From assembly GCA_937990185.1 (NCBI GenBank), contig CALKBI010000038.1, forward strand, positions 1-58,379: a DNA stretch of 58,379 bases, written 5' to 3'. Shown here in pieces: positions 9,874-22,302 of the stretch. The number at the start of each line of letters is the position of its first letter. The first letter of the stretch is position 1. The DNA is from an uncultured Neomegalonema sp. (GTDB lineage Bacteria; Pseudomonadota; Alphaproteobacteria; Rhodobacterales; Rhodobacteraceae). The translations under genes and the position numbers were made by a program. The notes under the pieces were generated by a model, which worked only from the letters and a program-made list of their open reading frames with translations, was not told where the DNA came from and did not search any database.

Positions 9874-10277
9874 TGTTAACTGTGCCTTTCGGTCGATCCG
9901 CTGTCTTTTGTTCTGAGATAAAGCGGATTACACTTATTCTGTCTTGAAGGCTCTCAATGTCTCGAAAATAACCCAAAGTGCAAAAGCCACTTTGAGCTGT
10001 TTTATGAATCGTAGTATTTTAGTATGGTTTTGCATTTGTACGGTAGGGTTTCATACGGCTCTTGGCGTGAACCCTGATTCAACAAAATCTCGAAGTGCTG
10101 GAATAATCGCCCGCGACAATTTGCGTACTGACTCACTTCACAAAGAAGTGGTTGGGTGGCACAAACCTGTTGTTAGTACTGCACAATGCTTGTTTGGGAC
10201 ACTTAAGCTTGCTGGCAATGGGTTATATTCGCGCAGCCCTGACGATAAGGGATTGCCGGCGGGGAGTAATTTATTAG
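9874..10277. other. 404-base intergenic region between speD and the B12-binding regulator
   Basis: The spacer should hold the divergent promoters of speD and the B12-binding gene. An open frame (9944-10306) exists, but its composition is not protein-like and it overlaps the following gene, so I do not call it. The only notable motif is a TGT-N12-ACA site described separately. Confidence 0.4.
10168..10185. promoter_or_regulatory. TGT-N12-ACA site resembling a PpsR/CrtJ box
   Basis: TGT (10168-10170), twelve bases, ACA (10183-10185), 93 bases upstream of the start of an AerR/PpaA-like gene. TGT-N12-ACA is the known consensus of PpsR/CrtJ, the repressor antagonised by AerR/PpaA in phototrophic alphaproteobacteria. 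A match of six fixed bases in a 400-base spacer can occur by chance, and no photosynthesis gene is in the window. Confidence 0.25.
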
Positions 10278-11108
10278 ATGGACGCTCAGGGTCGTGTTTT
10301 AGTTGATGATACGGCACGCCTTAATGCTGGGCGGGCTTTGTCTGCTCGCCAAGAGAAACTCCCGCAAGATGCTCTGCGCCAGTTGGCCGAAGAGGTGATC
10401 GCACGTTTGGCGAGCCGTTATGCAAGCCGACACATCGATCATACTCCGAGCGAGCGCGGCATCGCTGACTTAGCAGATGCATTGCTTGACTCAGATTCTG
10501 ACGCAGGACTTGACTATGTTCTTGATCTGAAGCGCAAAGGCATTCCACGAGATACCGTCTATCTAGGGTACATCAGCGGCGCAGCTCGTCTTTTGGGCGA
10601 GCGATGGGTTAACGATGACATTACCTTCACGGATGTTACGATTGCTGCAGGTCACCTCTACGTCATTATGCGCGCTCTACGTCCGAACTTCATCTCAGAT
10701 GTTGCGGATGTAAAAAAAGGCGCACGCGCTCTCTTCTCGCCGACGCCGGGCGAAGATCATACTCTCGGGATCATGATGGCCGCAGATATGTTCCGCGAGC
10801 GTGGCTGGCAAATTGATTTGAAAACCGGGCTTGATCATGACGCGCTGGTAGAGGCTGCTTCCGTTGGCGGATACCCGATTATCGGATTGTCAGCGGGCAG
10901 TGCGAAGATGATCGTTCCGCTCACGCGGCTCATTGCGTCTCTTCGCGTGACCAGTCCAGGGTCGGCGATCCTTGTCGGCGGCGAGCTAGCGGGAATCGAA
11001 CCTGATCTTGCCGAGATTGTCGATGCAGATAGTATCGCTGGAGATGCACAAACAGCTCTCAAAGAAATTGAACGGCTCTTCGACCTTTATTCAAAGGTCG
11101 AAAAGTAA
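10278..11108 (+). CDS. B12-binding-domain regulator, AerR/PpaA-like
   Basis: A 276-residue soluble protein. Residues about 60-135 form a helical cap like the B12-dependent photoreceptor cap (LLGERWVNDDITFTDVTIA). Residues about 150-270 form a Rossmann-like cobalamin-binding domain with TPGEDHTLG, an ExHxxG form of the DxHxxG motif with His161 as possible axial ligand, and the IIGLSAGS and ILVGGE segments. No DNA-binding domain is visible, as in AerR/PpaA, which act as antirepressors of CrtJ/PpsR. A light- or redox-sensing role is inferred from family only. GGGGAG lies eleven bases upstream of the ATG. It converges on chpT. Confidence 0.75.
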   Translation: MDAQGRVLVDDTARLNAGRALSARQEKLPQDALRQLAEEVIARLASRYASRHIDHTPSERGIADLADALLDSDSDAGLDYVLDLKRKGIPRDTVYLGYISGAARLLGERWVNDDITFTDVTIAAGHLYVIMRALRPNFISDVADVKKGARALFSPTPGEDHTLGIMMAADMFRERGWQIDLKTGLDHDALVEAASVGGYPIIGLSAGSAKMIVPLTRLIASLRVTSPGSAILVGGELAGIEPDLAEIVDADSIAGDAQTALKEIERLFDLYSKVEK

Positions 11109-11149
11109 GATCGGCTGTAATTATGGGCTTTTGAGATATCTCAGCGCCT

Positions 11150-11779
11150 TTAAATCGTCGCGCTTATCTCAATACGTTCCTCTTGAATCAAAACCTGAAC
11201 GGATGCGCCCAATGATCGCGAGATCTCGTGGGTCAAGAACAAGCTCGATTGTTTGGCGTCAATTTCGTTAAGTGCAGCCCCGTTTTGTAAGATATCAGCC
11301 GAGCTTTCCTGCATCCGTGCCTTTGGACCTTCGGCAGAGATCATGAGGCTTGTCGCCCCTTCTTTGCGCGCCCCTACATGCAAGGTCCCGCCGCGCGGCA
11401 ACGACTCATATCCGATCAGAATAAAGTTCAGCAGCAATTTGACTGCTTCTTTGTCAAGCATGACCTCGCCAGCCCGCCAATCAAGTGATACTGACGTCCC
11501 CTTCGTCAAAGCCTCTGCCAGTTCTTTCGCATCATCCAGAGGAATATTTTCCGCCATTGATCCGGCGACACCAAAACAGATACGCATGAATTGCAGCTTT
11601 GCCGAGGCTGACGCTGCGCTGGATCGGATCAGATTCATCGCCATATCGCGCATTTCTGCGTCTTGCTCGTCAGCAAGGATTTCTAACCCATTGTTCACGG
11701 CACTCACTGGACTAATAAGGTCATGGCAAATGCGGGAGCTTAAGAGGGTTGCTAAAGTCAGGTCAGTCATTGAGATCAT
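11150..11779 (-). CDS. chpT: Histidine phosphotransferase ChpT
   Basis: ChpT relays phosphate from the hybrid kinase CckA to CtrA and CpdR, controlling the alphaproteobacterial cell cycle. The protein (209 residues from this start) has the diagnostic helix SSRICHDLISPVSAVNNGLE with the phosphorylatable His in RICHDL, a four-helix dimerisation domain, and a degenerate Bergerat-like C-terminal domain that lacks ATP-binding boxes, as known for ChpT. GGAG lies four bases before the ATG at 11779 and 13 bases before the ATG at 11770, so either could be the start. cckA and ctrA are not in the window. Confidence 0.88.
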   Translation of the reverse strand: MISMTDLTLATLLSSRICHDLISPVSAVNNGLEILADEQDAEMRDMAMNLIRSSAASASAKLQFMRICFGVAGSMAENIPLDDAKELAEALTKGTSVSLDWRAGEVMLDKEAVKLLLNFILIGYESLPRGGTLHVGARKEGATSLMISAEGPKARMQESSADILQNGAALNEIDAKQSSLFLTHEISRSLGASVQVLIQEERIEISATI

Positions 11780-11934
11780 CATACTCCAAAGCACTGCAAC
11801 CGGATTCGCAGATTCACCGTGAGGCGATTTACTGCAAAGGAGGCTTTCCTTTTGGTTGTGTACAGGATTAGCGAATAAAACTTAACGAAAAATTTCCAAT
11901 TTCTTGCCGGAGATTTATCACTTTGTATTATACA

Positions 11935-13263
11935 TTAATTTTCATTTCCTGCGCGCGCGAAATTATCTTCAAGTGGTTTGAGAATATAACTCATCGGAGT
12001 CCGCTTGCCGGTTTCAATGAAGATTTCAGCAGGTAGGCCCGGCACTAGTTCGTTTTCGCTGCCGAGCCGTTCGCGTTCTTCGTTGGATAGCAATACCTCG
12101 ACTGCGAAAAATGGCACCCCGGTGGTCTCATCAATTTTCCGGTCGTAAGAGACTTTGGCGACCTTGCCGTTTAGTTCAGGCGTGGTGCGCTGGTTGAATG
12201 TGCTAAAGCGCACTCTGGCGGGGCCACCGATTTTGATTTGGTCCCGTTTGGTTGGCTCGACTTTCGCTTCGAGTACTAACCGGTCGGTGGTTGGAACGAT
12301 ATTCATGATCGTTTGCCCTGGCGAGACAACTGCCCCCGCTGCGAAAACCGATAAATCCTGCACCACACCGGCTTGCGGTGAGGCGAGTTGAATCTTACGG
12401 ATGCTCTCGTCAGCAACGACGATACGTTGCTGGATTTCATTCACTTGTCCTTGAACTTCGCGTAGTTCGGAAATGGCTTCTTCTCTACGGCTTTCGCGCA
12501 GGCGAGTCATTTCGATCCGCGTTTCTTGTATCTGGCGGACAAGACCTGCGTTATTGGAATTAAGCGCGCCGATCTCTCCCTCAATCCGGGCTTTTTCGCG
12601 TAGGATTTCCTGTAGGCGAGTTTCGGTTGTAAGCCCTTGACCGAGTAAAGTGCGCACGCGGGTTTGCTCTCCGTCAATCGATACAAGTTGTTCTCTGAAC
12701 GAAGCAAGACGGGAGGATGATCCTGTAATCTCACTTTGAACCTGTCCAACCCGCTCGCGCAATTGCGCGGCTTGTTGGCGATATCCGCTCAAGCGGGCAT
12801 TGAAGAGGCTTTGTTGATCCTGGACAACCTTCGCAACGTCAGAGTTTTGGCGTGCTTTGGTGAGCAGTTGTTGAGGAAAGGAAAGGCTCGTGCTGCTATC
12901 GCGCTCTGCGACCAACCGCACCTCCCTAGCTTTCAGTTCATTAATCTGCCCTTCAAGAATTGCACGTGTCGCATCTTGGGTGATTTGTTCCAATCGCAGC
13001 AAAGGTTGACCGGCATCGACAGTTTGACCTTCACGTACGAAAATTTCGCCAACTACGCCGCCTTCCGGATGCTGGACAGGCTTTTGTTTGGTTTCAACAC
13101 GCAACTCGCCAGATGCAACGACTGCACCGCTAATTTCTGTCTGGGTGGCCCACCAGCCACCGCCGCCAAACAACGCGGCGATAATGATCGTTCCGAAGAA
13201 AGTATGCTTACCGGCTTTCCAGCGACTCGGATCATGGGCGTAATTTTGCTTTTGACGTTTCAT
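11935..13263 (-). CDS. HlyD-family periplasmic adaptor of a type I secretion system
   Basis: The membrane fusion protein (442 residues) links an inner-membrane ABC transporter to an outer-membrane TolC-like channel. It has a short cytoplasmic N-terminus, one TM helix (about residues 20-38), a lipoyl half-motif (PEGGVVGEIFVREGQTVDAGQPLL), a long coiled coil (about residues 90-290, rich in Gln, Arg and Glu), a second lipoyl half (SPQAGVVQDLSVFAAGAVV) and a C-terminal beta barrel. It is most like PrtE/AprE. Its ATG overlaps the stop of the ABC gene by four bases (ATGA). No substrate or TolC gene is nearby. Confidence 0.92.
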   Translation of the reverse strand: MKRQKQNYAHDPSRWKAGKHTFFGTIIIAALFGGGGWWATQTEISGAVVASGELRVETKQKPVQHPEGGVVGEIFVREGQTVDAGQPLLRLEQITQDATRAILEGQINELKAREVRLVAERDSSTSLSFPQQLLTKARQNSDVAKVVQDQQSLFNARLSGYRQQAAQLRERVGQVQSEITGSSSRLASFREQLVSIDGEQTRVRTLLGQGLTTETRLQEILREKARIEGEIGALNSNNAGLVRQIQETRIEMTRLRESRREEAISELREVQGQVNEIQQRIVVADESIRKIQLASPQAGVVQDLSVFAAGAVVSPGQTIMNIVPTTDRLVLEAKVEPTKRDQIKIGGPARVRFSTFNQRTTPELNGKVAKVSYDRKIDETTGVPFFAVEVLLSNEERERLGSENELVPGLPAEIFIETGKRTPMSYILKPLEDNFARAGNEN

Positions 13264-15005
13264 TGCGGCAGGCCTCCTGCGGCGGCACGATTAATGGGCG
13301 TAACCTGAGCGTGACTTGTGGTTGTTTGGCGCAAGATTTCATCACGCGGACCAAACGCCTGTTGCTGGCCATCTTTCATGACGAGCAGCTTGTCACAAGC
13401 TGCAATCGCGCTTGGACGGTGAGCCATCACGATCACGGCGCTACCACGCTCCTTTGCATCGCGGATGGCTTGAACCAATGTTGCTTCTCCCTCGGCGTCG
13501 AGATTGGCATTCGGCTCATCGAAAATAAGCAGAGGCGGATCGCCATAAAGAGCGCGCGCCAAACCAACACGCTGGCGTTGCCCGCCAGATAGCTGTCCGC
13601 CGCCCTCGCCGATTTCAGTGTCGTATCCGTTCGGCAATCCAACAATCATTCGGTGCGCACCGCCGCGTTGAGCTGCCTGTACCACTTCGCCTTCGTTTAG
13701 ATCAGGTGATAAACGAGCGATGTTTTGCGCGATTGTTCCAGCAAATAATCCAACATCTTGAGGCAAGTAACCAATGCGCCGCCCAAGTTCAGTGTCACTC
13801 CATTGGTCGAGCGTTGCTCCGTCGAAGCGGATTTCTCCCGCTAACGGAGGCCATACGCCAACTAGGGCGCGGGCTAAGGTGGATTTTCCGCTAGCGCTCG
13901 GCCCGATTACGCCAACGGCTTCACCGGGTTGAACATCAAAAGAAATGCCTCGAATAATCGGCGTGCGCTCTCCGGCAGGGGCGACTGCGAGGCCGGAAAT
14001 TTCAAGTTTGGGTTTTGGTTCGGGCAGTGTGGTCTTTTGATCGGATACAGGCGTAACCGCGAAAAACTCTTGCAGCGCGCGTGCGCCGCGTCTTGCTCTG
14101 ATGAAGACGCGCCAGTTTGCAATCGCCTGATCAACGGGTGCAAGCGCGCGTCCCATCAAAATAGACGCCGCGATCATGACACCGGGTGAAATTTCTTGTT
14201 TCACGGCTAACCATGCTCCCAAAGCGAGGATGGCTGATTGCAGGAACATGCGGAATGTTTTGGAAAATGTTTGGAAGAATCCGGCACGGGTAGAATGTTG
14301 CATCTGCGCGCCCAGCGCTTTGCCGCGCATCTCGCCCCACCGGCCACGGGCAGCATCGCCCATTCCTAAAGCTCGCACTGTTTCAGCTTCGCGACGCATT
14401 GACTCAGAGAATTTCTCGCTTTCGGCTGAGGCCATGCGAGAGTCGATCTCTGGCTGTGCTGTCATAATTTGATTGAGCAGTGCGATTATGAACAGCAAAA
14501 CAGCAGCGGCGAGAGAAAATGCGCCTAGTAAGGGATGAAATAAGAAAATCGCACCAAGATAAATCGGAACCCAAGGAGCATCAAAGAACGCGAAAGGCGC
14601 GTTTCCAGATAAAAATTGCTGAATGGATTCGAGATCACGTAATGCAGCGGCGGGCCGCGCCCGCTCTGCCGGGGATAAAGCGCGGCGCAAAACGCCATCA
14701 AATACCCGTCCGTCTAACATCGCTTGAAAACGCGCCCCTGCATTCGCCAAGATGCGGCTCCGCAAGAAATCGAGCACGCCCATGATTAAAAACAATCCGG
14801 CAACGAGGGCGAATAAGACGACGAGAGTCTCCTGACTGCCGCTTGCGAGCACTCGGTCATAGACCTGAAGCATGAACATGGGTCCGGTCAGCATCAACAG
14901 ATTGACGAAGCAACTGAAAATGCCGGCGACAATGAATAATCCACGCGCCGACCAAAAAGCTTTGCGATACTCGGCACGACCTTTAGCAAGCTGCGGTGAT
15001 ATCAT
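13260..15005 (-). CDS. Type I secretion ABC transporter (PrtD-like permease-ATPase)
   Basis: A 581-residue exporter half-molecule with six TM helices (residues about 20-310) and a C-terminal nucleotide-binding domain: Walker A GPSASGKST, signature LSGGQRQRVG and Walker B LLIFDEPNANLD. There is no N-terminal C39-like or peptidase domain, as in PrtD/AprD, which secrete RTX proteases, lipases or S-layer-type proteins. It is the first gene of a two-gene unit with the HlyD adaptor. No glycine-rich RTX substrate lies on either side, so it probably serves a protein encoded elsewhere. The Shine-Dalgarno is weak. Confidence 0.93.
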   Translation of the reverse strand: MISPQLAKGRAEYRKAFWSARGLFIVAGIFSCFVNLLMLTGPMFMLQVYDRVLASGSQETLVVLFALVAGLFLIMGVLDFLRSRILANAGARFQAMLDGRVFDGVLRRALSPAERARPAAALRDLESIQQFLSGNAPFAFFDAPWVPIYLGAIFLFHPLLGAFSLAAAVLLFIIALLNQIMTAQPEIDSRMASAESEKFSESMRREAETVRALGMGDAARGRWGEMRGKALGAQMQHSTRAGFFQTFSKTFRMFLQSAILALGAWLAVKQEISPGVMIAASILMGRALAPVDQAIANWRVFIRARRGARALQEFFAVTPVSDQKTTLPEPKPKLEISGLAVAPAGERTPIIRGISFDVQPGEAVGVIGPSASGKSTLARALVGVWPPLAGEIRFDGATLDQWSDTELGRRIGYLPQDVGLFAGTIAQNIARLSPDLNEGEVVQAAQRGGAHRMIVGLPNGYDTEIGEGGGQLSGGQRQRVGLARALYGDPPLLIFDEPNANLDAEGEATLVQAIRDAKERGSAVIVMAHRPSAIAACDKLLVMKDGQQQAFGPRDEILRQTTTSHAQVTPINRAAAGGLPQ

Positions 15006-15164
15006 TTCAAATACTCATTTTTCGTTTGGCATCATATGCTTGCTTGGCAGGATTGGATGGGTTTTGAAGCCAGGGTGAAATTTCAATAGTTGTGCAACGA
15101 AACTTCCTAGTCTTTGGTTCCGCACCATAACAGATGTCACTAATCTTTGATCTGATCGGGGTGA

Positions 15165-15326
15165 TCAGATGTATGATAATGCCGTCAAAATACCGAATAA
15201 TGCCACTGAAATAACAATTCCCGCGATTAGACCTTTATGGATGCAGTCTGCAGTCTTCTGACCGCGTCTTTTGAAAAGCAGGAATGTAACTGCGAAACAA
15301 GCGATAAAAAGCACAATTATTGGCAT
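15165..15326 (-). CDS. Small two-helix membrane protein (53 residues)
   Basis: A short frame from ATG at 15326 to TGA at 15165. It encodes two strongly hydrophobic segments (residues about 3-18 and 33-53) joined by a basic, Cys-containing loop (FKRRGQKTAD). Positive residues sit between the helices, giving a hairpin with an inside loop by the positive-inside rule. It lies in the 441 bases between the type I ABC gene and ftsB, which otherwise lack a gene. Only a weak GGA is seen before the start. No family recognised. Confidence 0.45.
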   Translation of the reverse strand: MPIIVLFIACFAVTFLLFKRRGQKTADCIHKGLIAGIVISVALFGILTALSYI

Positions 15327-15446
15327 TTTTCCGTACTTTCACTTTGGATAGAGCTGTAATTGCTGCAGTTTTGTTACTGCAACTCTTTCTGATGCGAAAT
15401 CAACTGATACGCATTTTTGCTGAAATGCTATAGGTGGATGGGTGGT

Positions 15447-15769
15447 TTAATTGGCGATCAAAAACACTTCTTCGCGGCCAATCATACCAAGCACATCCCG
15501 CGCCCGCTCATCCAATAGATCAAGGTCAAGCGCTTCAGTGCGAAGTCCAGAATTCCGCTTAAGCAACGCGACTTCCCGATCTTCCAGCATGGCGATTTCT
15601 CGCTTTGCCGCAGCAAATTCGCGCTGCGTTTTGTCCAGCGCAATGTGTCCGTAATTGCCGGTAAATATCTGCAAGCTGAAAAACCAAAGAACAGCCAAGA
15701 GTGCCACCGGCAAAGCCAGTGACACGAAATACCCGCCAAACTTGCGAAAAATCGACATTTCTGTCCTCA

Positions 15770-15770
<1 letters not shown>
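15447..15770 (-). CDS. ftsB: Septum formation initiator FtsB/DivIC-like
   Basis: FtsB-type proteins join FtsL and FtsQ in the divisome and help activate septal peptidoglycan synthesis. This 107-residue protein has a short cytoplasmic N-terminus, one TM helix (residues about 13-35) and a periplasmic coiled coil (about 45-80), followed by the conserved LDERARDVLGM segment. It starts within the enolase stop (TAATG overlap); a second ATG four codons later, with AGGACAG upstream, is an alternative. eno-ftsB adjacency is a recurring alphaproteobacterial arrangement. Confidence 0.85.
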
Positions 15771-17074
<1,304 letters not shown>

Positions 17075-17188
17075 TTACCGCAGTGCAGCACAAAAAGAAA
17101 GCTGCAGCCTGGCTCTGTTTCCACACGGAATTTCATTTTCAATAGGTGACGAATATTAACGGGATGTCTCTACGGACCCCGAATAAGA

Positions 17189-17214
17189 AAAACCCCGCCA
17201 TAAGACGGGGTTTT
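17189..17214 (-). terminator. Rho-independent terminator of ilvC
   Basis: AAAACCCCG (17189-17197) pairs with CGGGGTTTT (17206-17214): nine pairs and an eight-base loop. Read on the minus strand, the stem is followed by a T-rich run. It lies 25 bases after the ilvC stop and could also act in the other direction. Confidence 0.9.
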
Positions 17215-17239
17215 GCATAGTTTAAGCGTAGTCTTGAGC

Positions 17240-19610
<2,371 letters not shown>

Positions 19611-19676
19611 CGTGTGTCGTCTCCCCGAGTTTTCGCGGGGCTTTCATAGCCTGCCTTGCCCCGCTATGACAGAGGC

Positions 19677-21230
19677 ATGAGCAGCTTGTTTGAAGATGAT
19701 GAAGACGATGGCCCGTCCGCGCAAACGAAAGCCAAGACAAACCAGACGGAATTGACCGTTTCAGAATTGTCGGCGGCGGTGAAGCGTACTGTTGAAGATC
19801 GTTTCGGCCTCGTGCGGGTGCGGGCAGAGATCGGGCGTGTCTCGCGGCCTCGCTCTGGCCATGTATATCTTAGCCTCAAAGACGATAAAGCTGTGATCGA
19901 CGGCGTGATGTGGAAGGGCGTTGCCTCGCGTTTAAGCATCCAACCCGAAGAAGGTCTTGAGGTTGTCGTCACCGGAAAGCTGACCACCTTCCCCGGCCAA
20001 TCAAAGTATCAGATCGTCATCGACAAGATGGAACCTGCGGGTGCGGGCGCTCTTATGGCGATGTTGGAGGCGCGGCGCAAAGCGCTGACCGCCGAAGGGC
20101 TGTTTGATACTGAAAGAAAGCGGGCGATACCGTCTCTTCCTCAAGTGATTGGCGTCGTCACCTCGCCCTCTGGTGCGGTAATCCGGGATATCCTTCATAG
20201 GCTGTCCGAGCGTTTTCCCTGCCATGTGCTTGTATGGCCGGTCGCTGTGCAAGGCGAGAAGTGCGCCGCAGAAGTTGCCGCTGCTATTCGTGGATTCGAT
20301 GCTATTGCTGCGAGCGGTTCGATACCCCGTCCTGATGTTCTGATCGTTGCGAGAGGGGGCGGGTCACTCGAAGACCTTTGGGGCTTTAACGAAGAAATCG
20401 TCGTTCGTGCTGCTGCCGAATGTTCGATCCCTTTGATTTCTGCGGTGGGCCATGAGACGGATACGACGCTGATCGATCATGCAGCAGACTTGCGCGCACC
20501 AACCCCGACCGGAGCAGCCGAAAAAGCTGTCCCTGTCAGAGCGGATCTGATTGCACAGGTCGACATGCTCTCGGCGCGCCGTCTGCGAGCCATGCAACGC
20601 AGCCTCCGCGATGCTCGAGAGCGCGTAGTTCAGAGCGCGCGTGTGTTGCCTAAACCAGAAGCATTGCTTGCCGAGAGACGCCAACAACTTGATTTAGCTG
20701 CAGAGCGGTTGCCGCGTGGTCCCGCAAGTGTGGTGCGCGAAAAGACTCAGGTGCTGAGATTGATCGCAGACCGATTGCCGCGCGCCTTTGCCGCCAGAAT
20801 GGAGCAAACGAAATCAGCACTCACCGCAAGGCGCGCGTCGCTCCGGCCTGTGTCCCTGCAAGCCCGCATCCGCGAAGCACAGGGAGCGTCGCAAGCACAG
20901 GCCAAACGTCTCCATGCTGCCGCGCCCCGTATTGCCATGCGCAAACGTGAAAGGTTGAGTGCACTTACCCGCACACTGAATTCGCTTTCGTATTTGCGGG
21001 TGCTTGATCGCGGCTTTGCCGTCGTGCGAGGCGGCGACGGCACAATCATAGCTGACGCAAAGACGATCTCAGCGGGGGATGCCTTGTCCATTGAATTCAA
21101 AGAGCGCAACACCGTGGCTGCCACAGCAGGCGAGGGCGCGCCTGCGCCAAAGTCCAAAAAACGCAAAGCCAAACCCTTACCGAAACCTAAAACATTACCA
21201 CCCGAACAAACGGATTTGTTTGGGGAGTAA
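19677..21230 (+). CDS. xseA: Exodeoxyribonuclease VII large subunit
   Basis: XseA degrades single-stranded DNA together with XseB. The 517-residue protein has an acidic N-terminal tail, an OB-fold domain (about residues 20-110, VRAEIGRVSRPRSGHVYLSL), the catalytic domain (VITSPSGAVIRDI-like VVTSPSGAVIRDIL, ARGGGSLEDLWGFNEE, SAVGHETDTTLIDHAAD) and a long Arg/Ala-rich coiled coil. A basic C-terminal tail ends in QTDLFGE. I chose the ATG at 19677 over an upstream TTG at 19656. xseB is not adjacent. Confidence 0.95.
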   Translation: MSSLFEDDEDDGPSAQTKAKTNQTELTVSELSAAVKRTVEDRFGLVRVRAEIGRVSRPRSGHVYLSLKDDKAVIDGVMWKGVASRLSIQPEEGLEVVVTGKLTTFPGQSKYQIVIDKMEPAGAGALMAMLEARRKALTAEGLFDTERKRAIPSLPQVIGVVTSPSGAVIRDILHRLSERFPCHVLVWPVAVQGEKCAAEVAAAIRGFDAIAASGSIPRPDVLIVARGGGSLEDLWGFNEEIVVRAAAECSIPLISAVGHETDTTLIDHAADLRAPTPTGAAEKAVPVRADLIAQVDMLSARRLRAMQRSLRDARERVVQSARVLPKPEALLAERRQQLDLAAERLPRGPASVVREKTQVLRLIADRLPRAFAARMEQTKSALTARRASLRPVSLQARIREAQGASQAQAKRLHAAAPRIAMRKRERLSALTRTLNSLSYLRVLDRGFAVVRGGDGTIIADAKTISAGDALSIEFKERNTVAATAGEGAPAPKSKKRKAKPLPKPKTLPPEQTDLFGE

Positions 21231-21260
21231 AGGTAATGGTCGGGATGGCAGAACTTGCGT

Positions 21261-22100
21261 TTAACCCCGGCTCAATAAATCCTCTAACTGCCGCTTAACC
21301 CAGCCTTTTGGAATAAAGTGCCCGCGGCTGTGAATGTCGATTTGCACTTCTTTGCCATTCCCGCAATTGGTCCAGCGATGCTCGGTATATTCGTGGATGG
21401 GGGCGACTGTTGCCACTTGAGTCGCCGTGCGCTTTGCCGGATCGCATCCACCGATTTCGACCCAAGGCAGCATACCCAAGGCTGGATCAGGATCATCTCT
21501 TGTGGGCAGATCAATGACGTTATCGCGCAGCCCATGAACATTTCGGATGCTGACTGGTCCCGTGTCACAGCGCGAAGGACTTGCGTAATCAATCAACCCG
21601 CCGATTCCGAGAACTGCCGTATATTGATCGCCACTGTCGCAAGCAACGGCGAGTGCCATGAGACTACCGAAAGAATAACCTGAGAGATACACGCGACTGC
21701 GGTCGATGGGCCAGCGGCGTTGGGCGTCTGCAAGTACGGCTTCGGTAAAGCGGACATCGCGGTCTTCCCAGTGCCAGAATGCCCATGATTTATCGATGCC
21801 ATCGGGGGCGAGCAAAAGCACGCCAGTTTCGTTTGTTGCTCCGAAGACTCTCTTGCTGCGAGTCGGGTGGCGTCCTTGTCGTCCCCAGCCGTGAAAATGG
21901 ATCAAAACTGGTAGAGGATCGGTCCCATTCCAGCCGTCGGGAGCGCGGGCCGCATAGCTCCGATCACCGATTTTGCAGGAGGTATTACCGCCACAGATGG
22001 AGGGTGTGAGGGTCGGTTGAATAGCATTGCTTTGTTGCTGCTGCGGTGTGCAACTCATGATTAAAGCCGCTAAACCCAAGGCCCACATTTGCCGTTTCAT
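21261..22100 (-). CDS. PHB-depolymerase-like (LpqC family) esterase lipoprotein
   Basis: A 279-residue alpha/beta hydrolase. The N-terminus is a lipoprotein signal with lipobox LIMSC (Cys17), so the mature enzyme is probably membrane-anchored in the periplasm. The oxyanion region is VLIHFHGWGRQG and the nucleophile elbow GYSFGS contains the catalytic Ser; the likely His is in SRGHFIPKG near the C-terminus and an Asp precedes it. Four to six other cysteines may form disulfides. LpqC relatives include PHB depolymerases and feruloyl esterases; the substrate here is unknown. It is convergent with xseA, 30 bases away. Confidence 0.8.
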   Translation of the reverse strand: MKRQMWALGLAALIMSCTPQQQQSNAIQPTLTPSICGGNTSCKIGDRSYAARAPDGWNGTDPLPVLIHFHGWGRQGRHPTRSKRVFGATNETGVLLLAPDGIDKSWAFWHWEDRDVRFTEAVLADAQRRWPIDRSRVYLSGYSFGSLMALAVACDSGDQYTAVLGIGGLIDYASPSRCDTGPVSIRNVHGLRDNVIDLPTRDDPDPALGMLPWVEIGGCDPAKRTATQVATVAPIHEYTEHRWTNCGNGKEVQIDIHSRGHFIPKGWVKRQLEDLLSRG

Positions 22101-22239
22101 AAACGATCCTCGAAATTGTCCTACGTCTGATACAATAGGATTTCACGCCGTCCTATGACCAATGAAAGGCCGGTGAACGAATAGTGATTGAATGTCAGTG
22201 CACTTCAGAACGCCATGCCGGACAGCGCAGAGCCTTTAC

Positions 22240-22280
22240 TCGCCTAAGCTTCCCCGCTACATCAGTTCACCTAAGTTTCC
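22240..22280 (+). repeat. Two imperfect 14-base direct repeats upstream of prfB
   Basis: TCGCCTAAGCTTCC (22240-22253) and TCACCTAAGTTTCC (22267-22280) match at 12 of 14 positions, both differences being transitions, 27 bases apart. They lie just before the prfB start. A role in regulation is speculative. Confidence 0.35.
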
Positions 22281-22302
22281 TTCGTAATCTGGAGCTGCGT
22301 TC

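Noticed and set aside
9944..10306. Open frame of 120 codons before the B12-binding regulator
   Set aside because: It overlaps the start of the real gene in another frame, has non-protein-like composition and no recognisable domain, and lies where the promoter should be.
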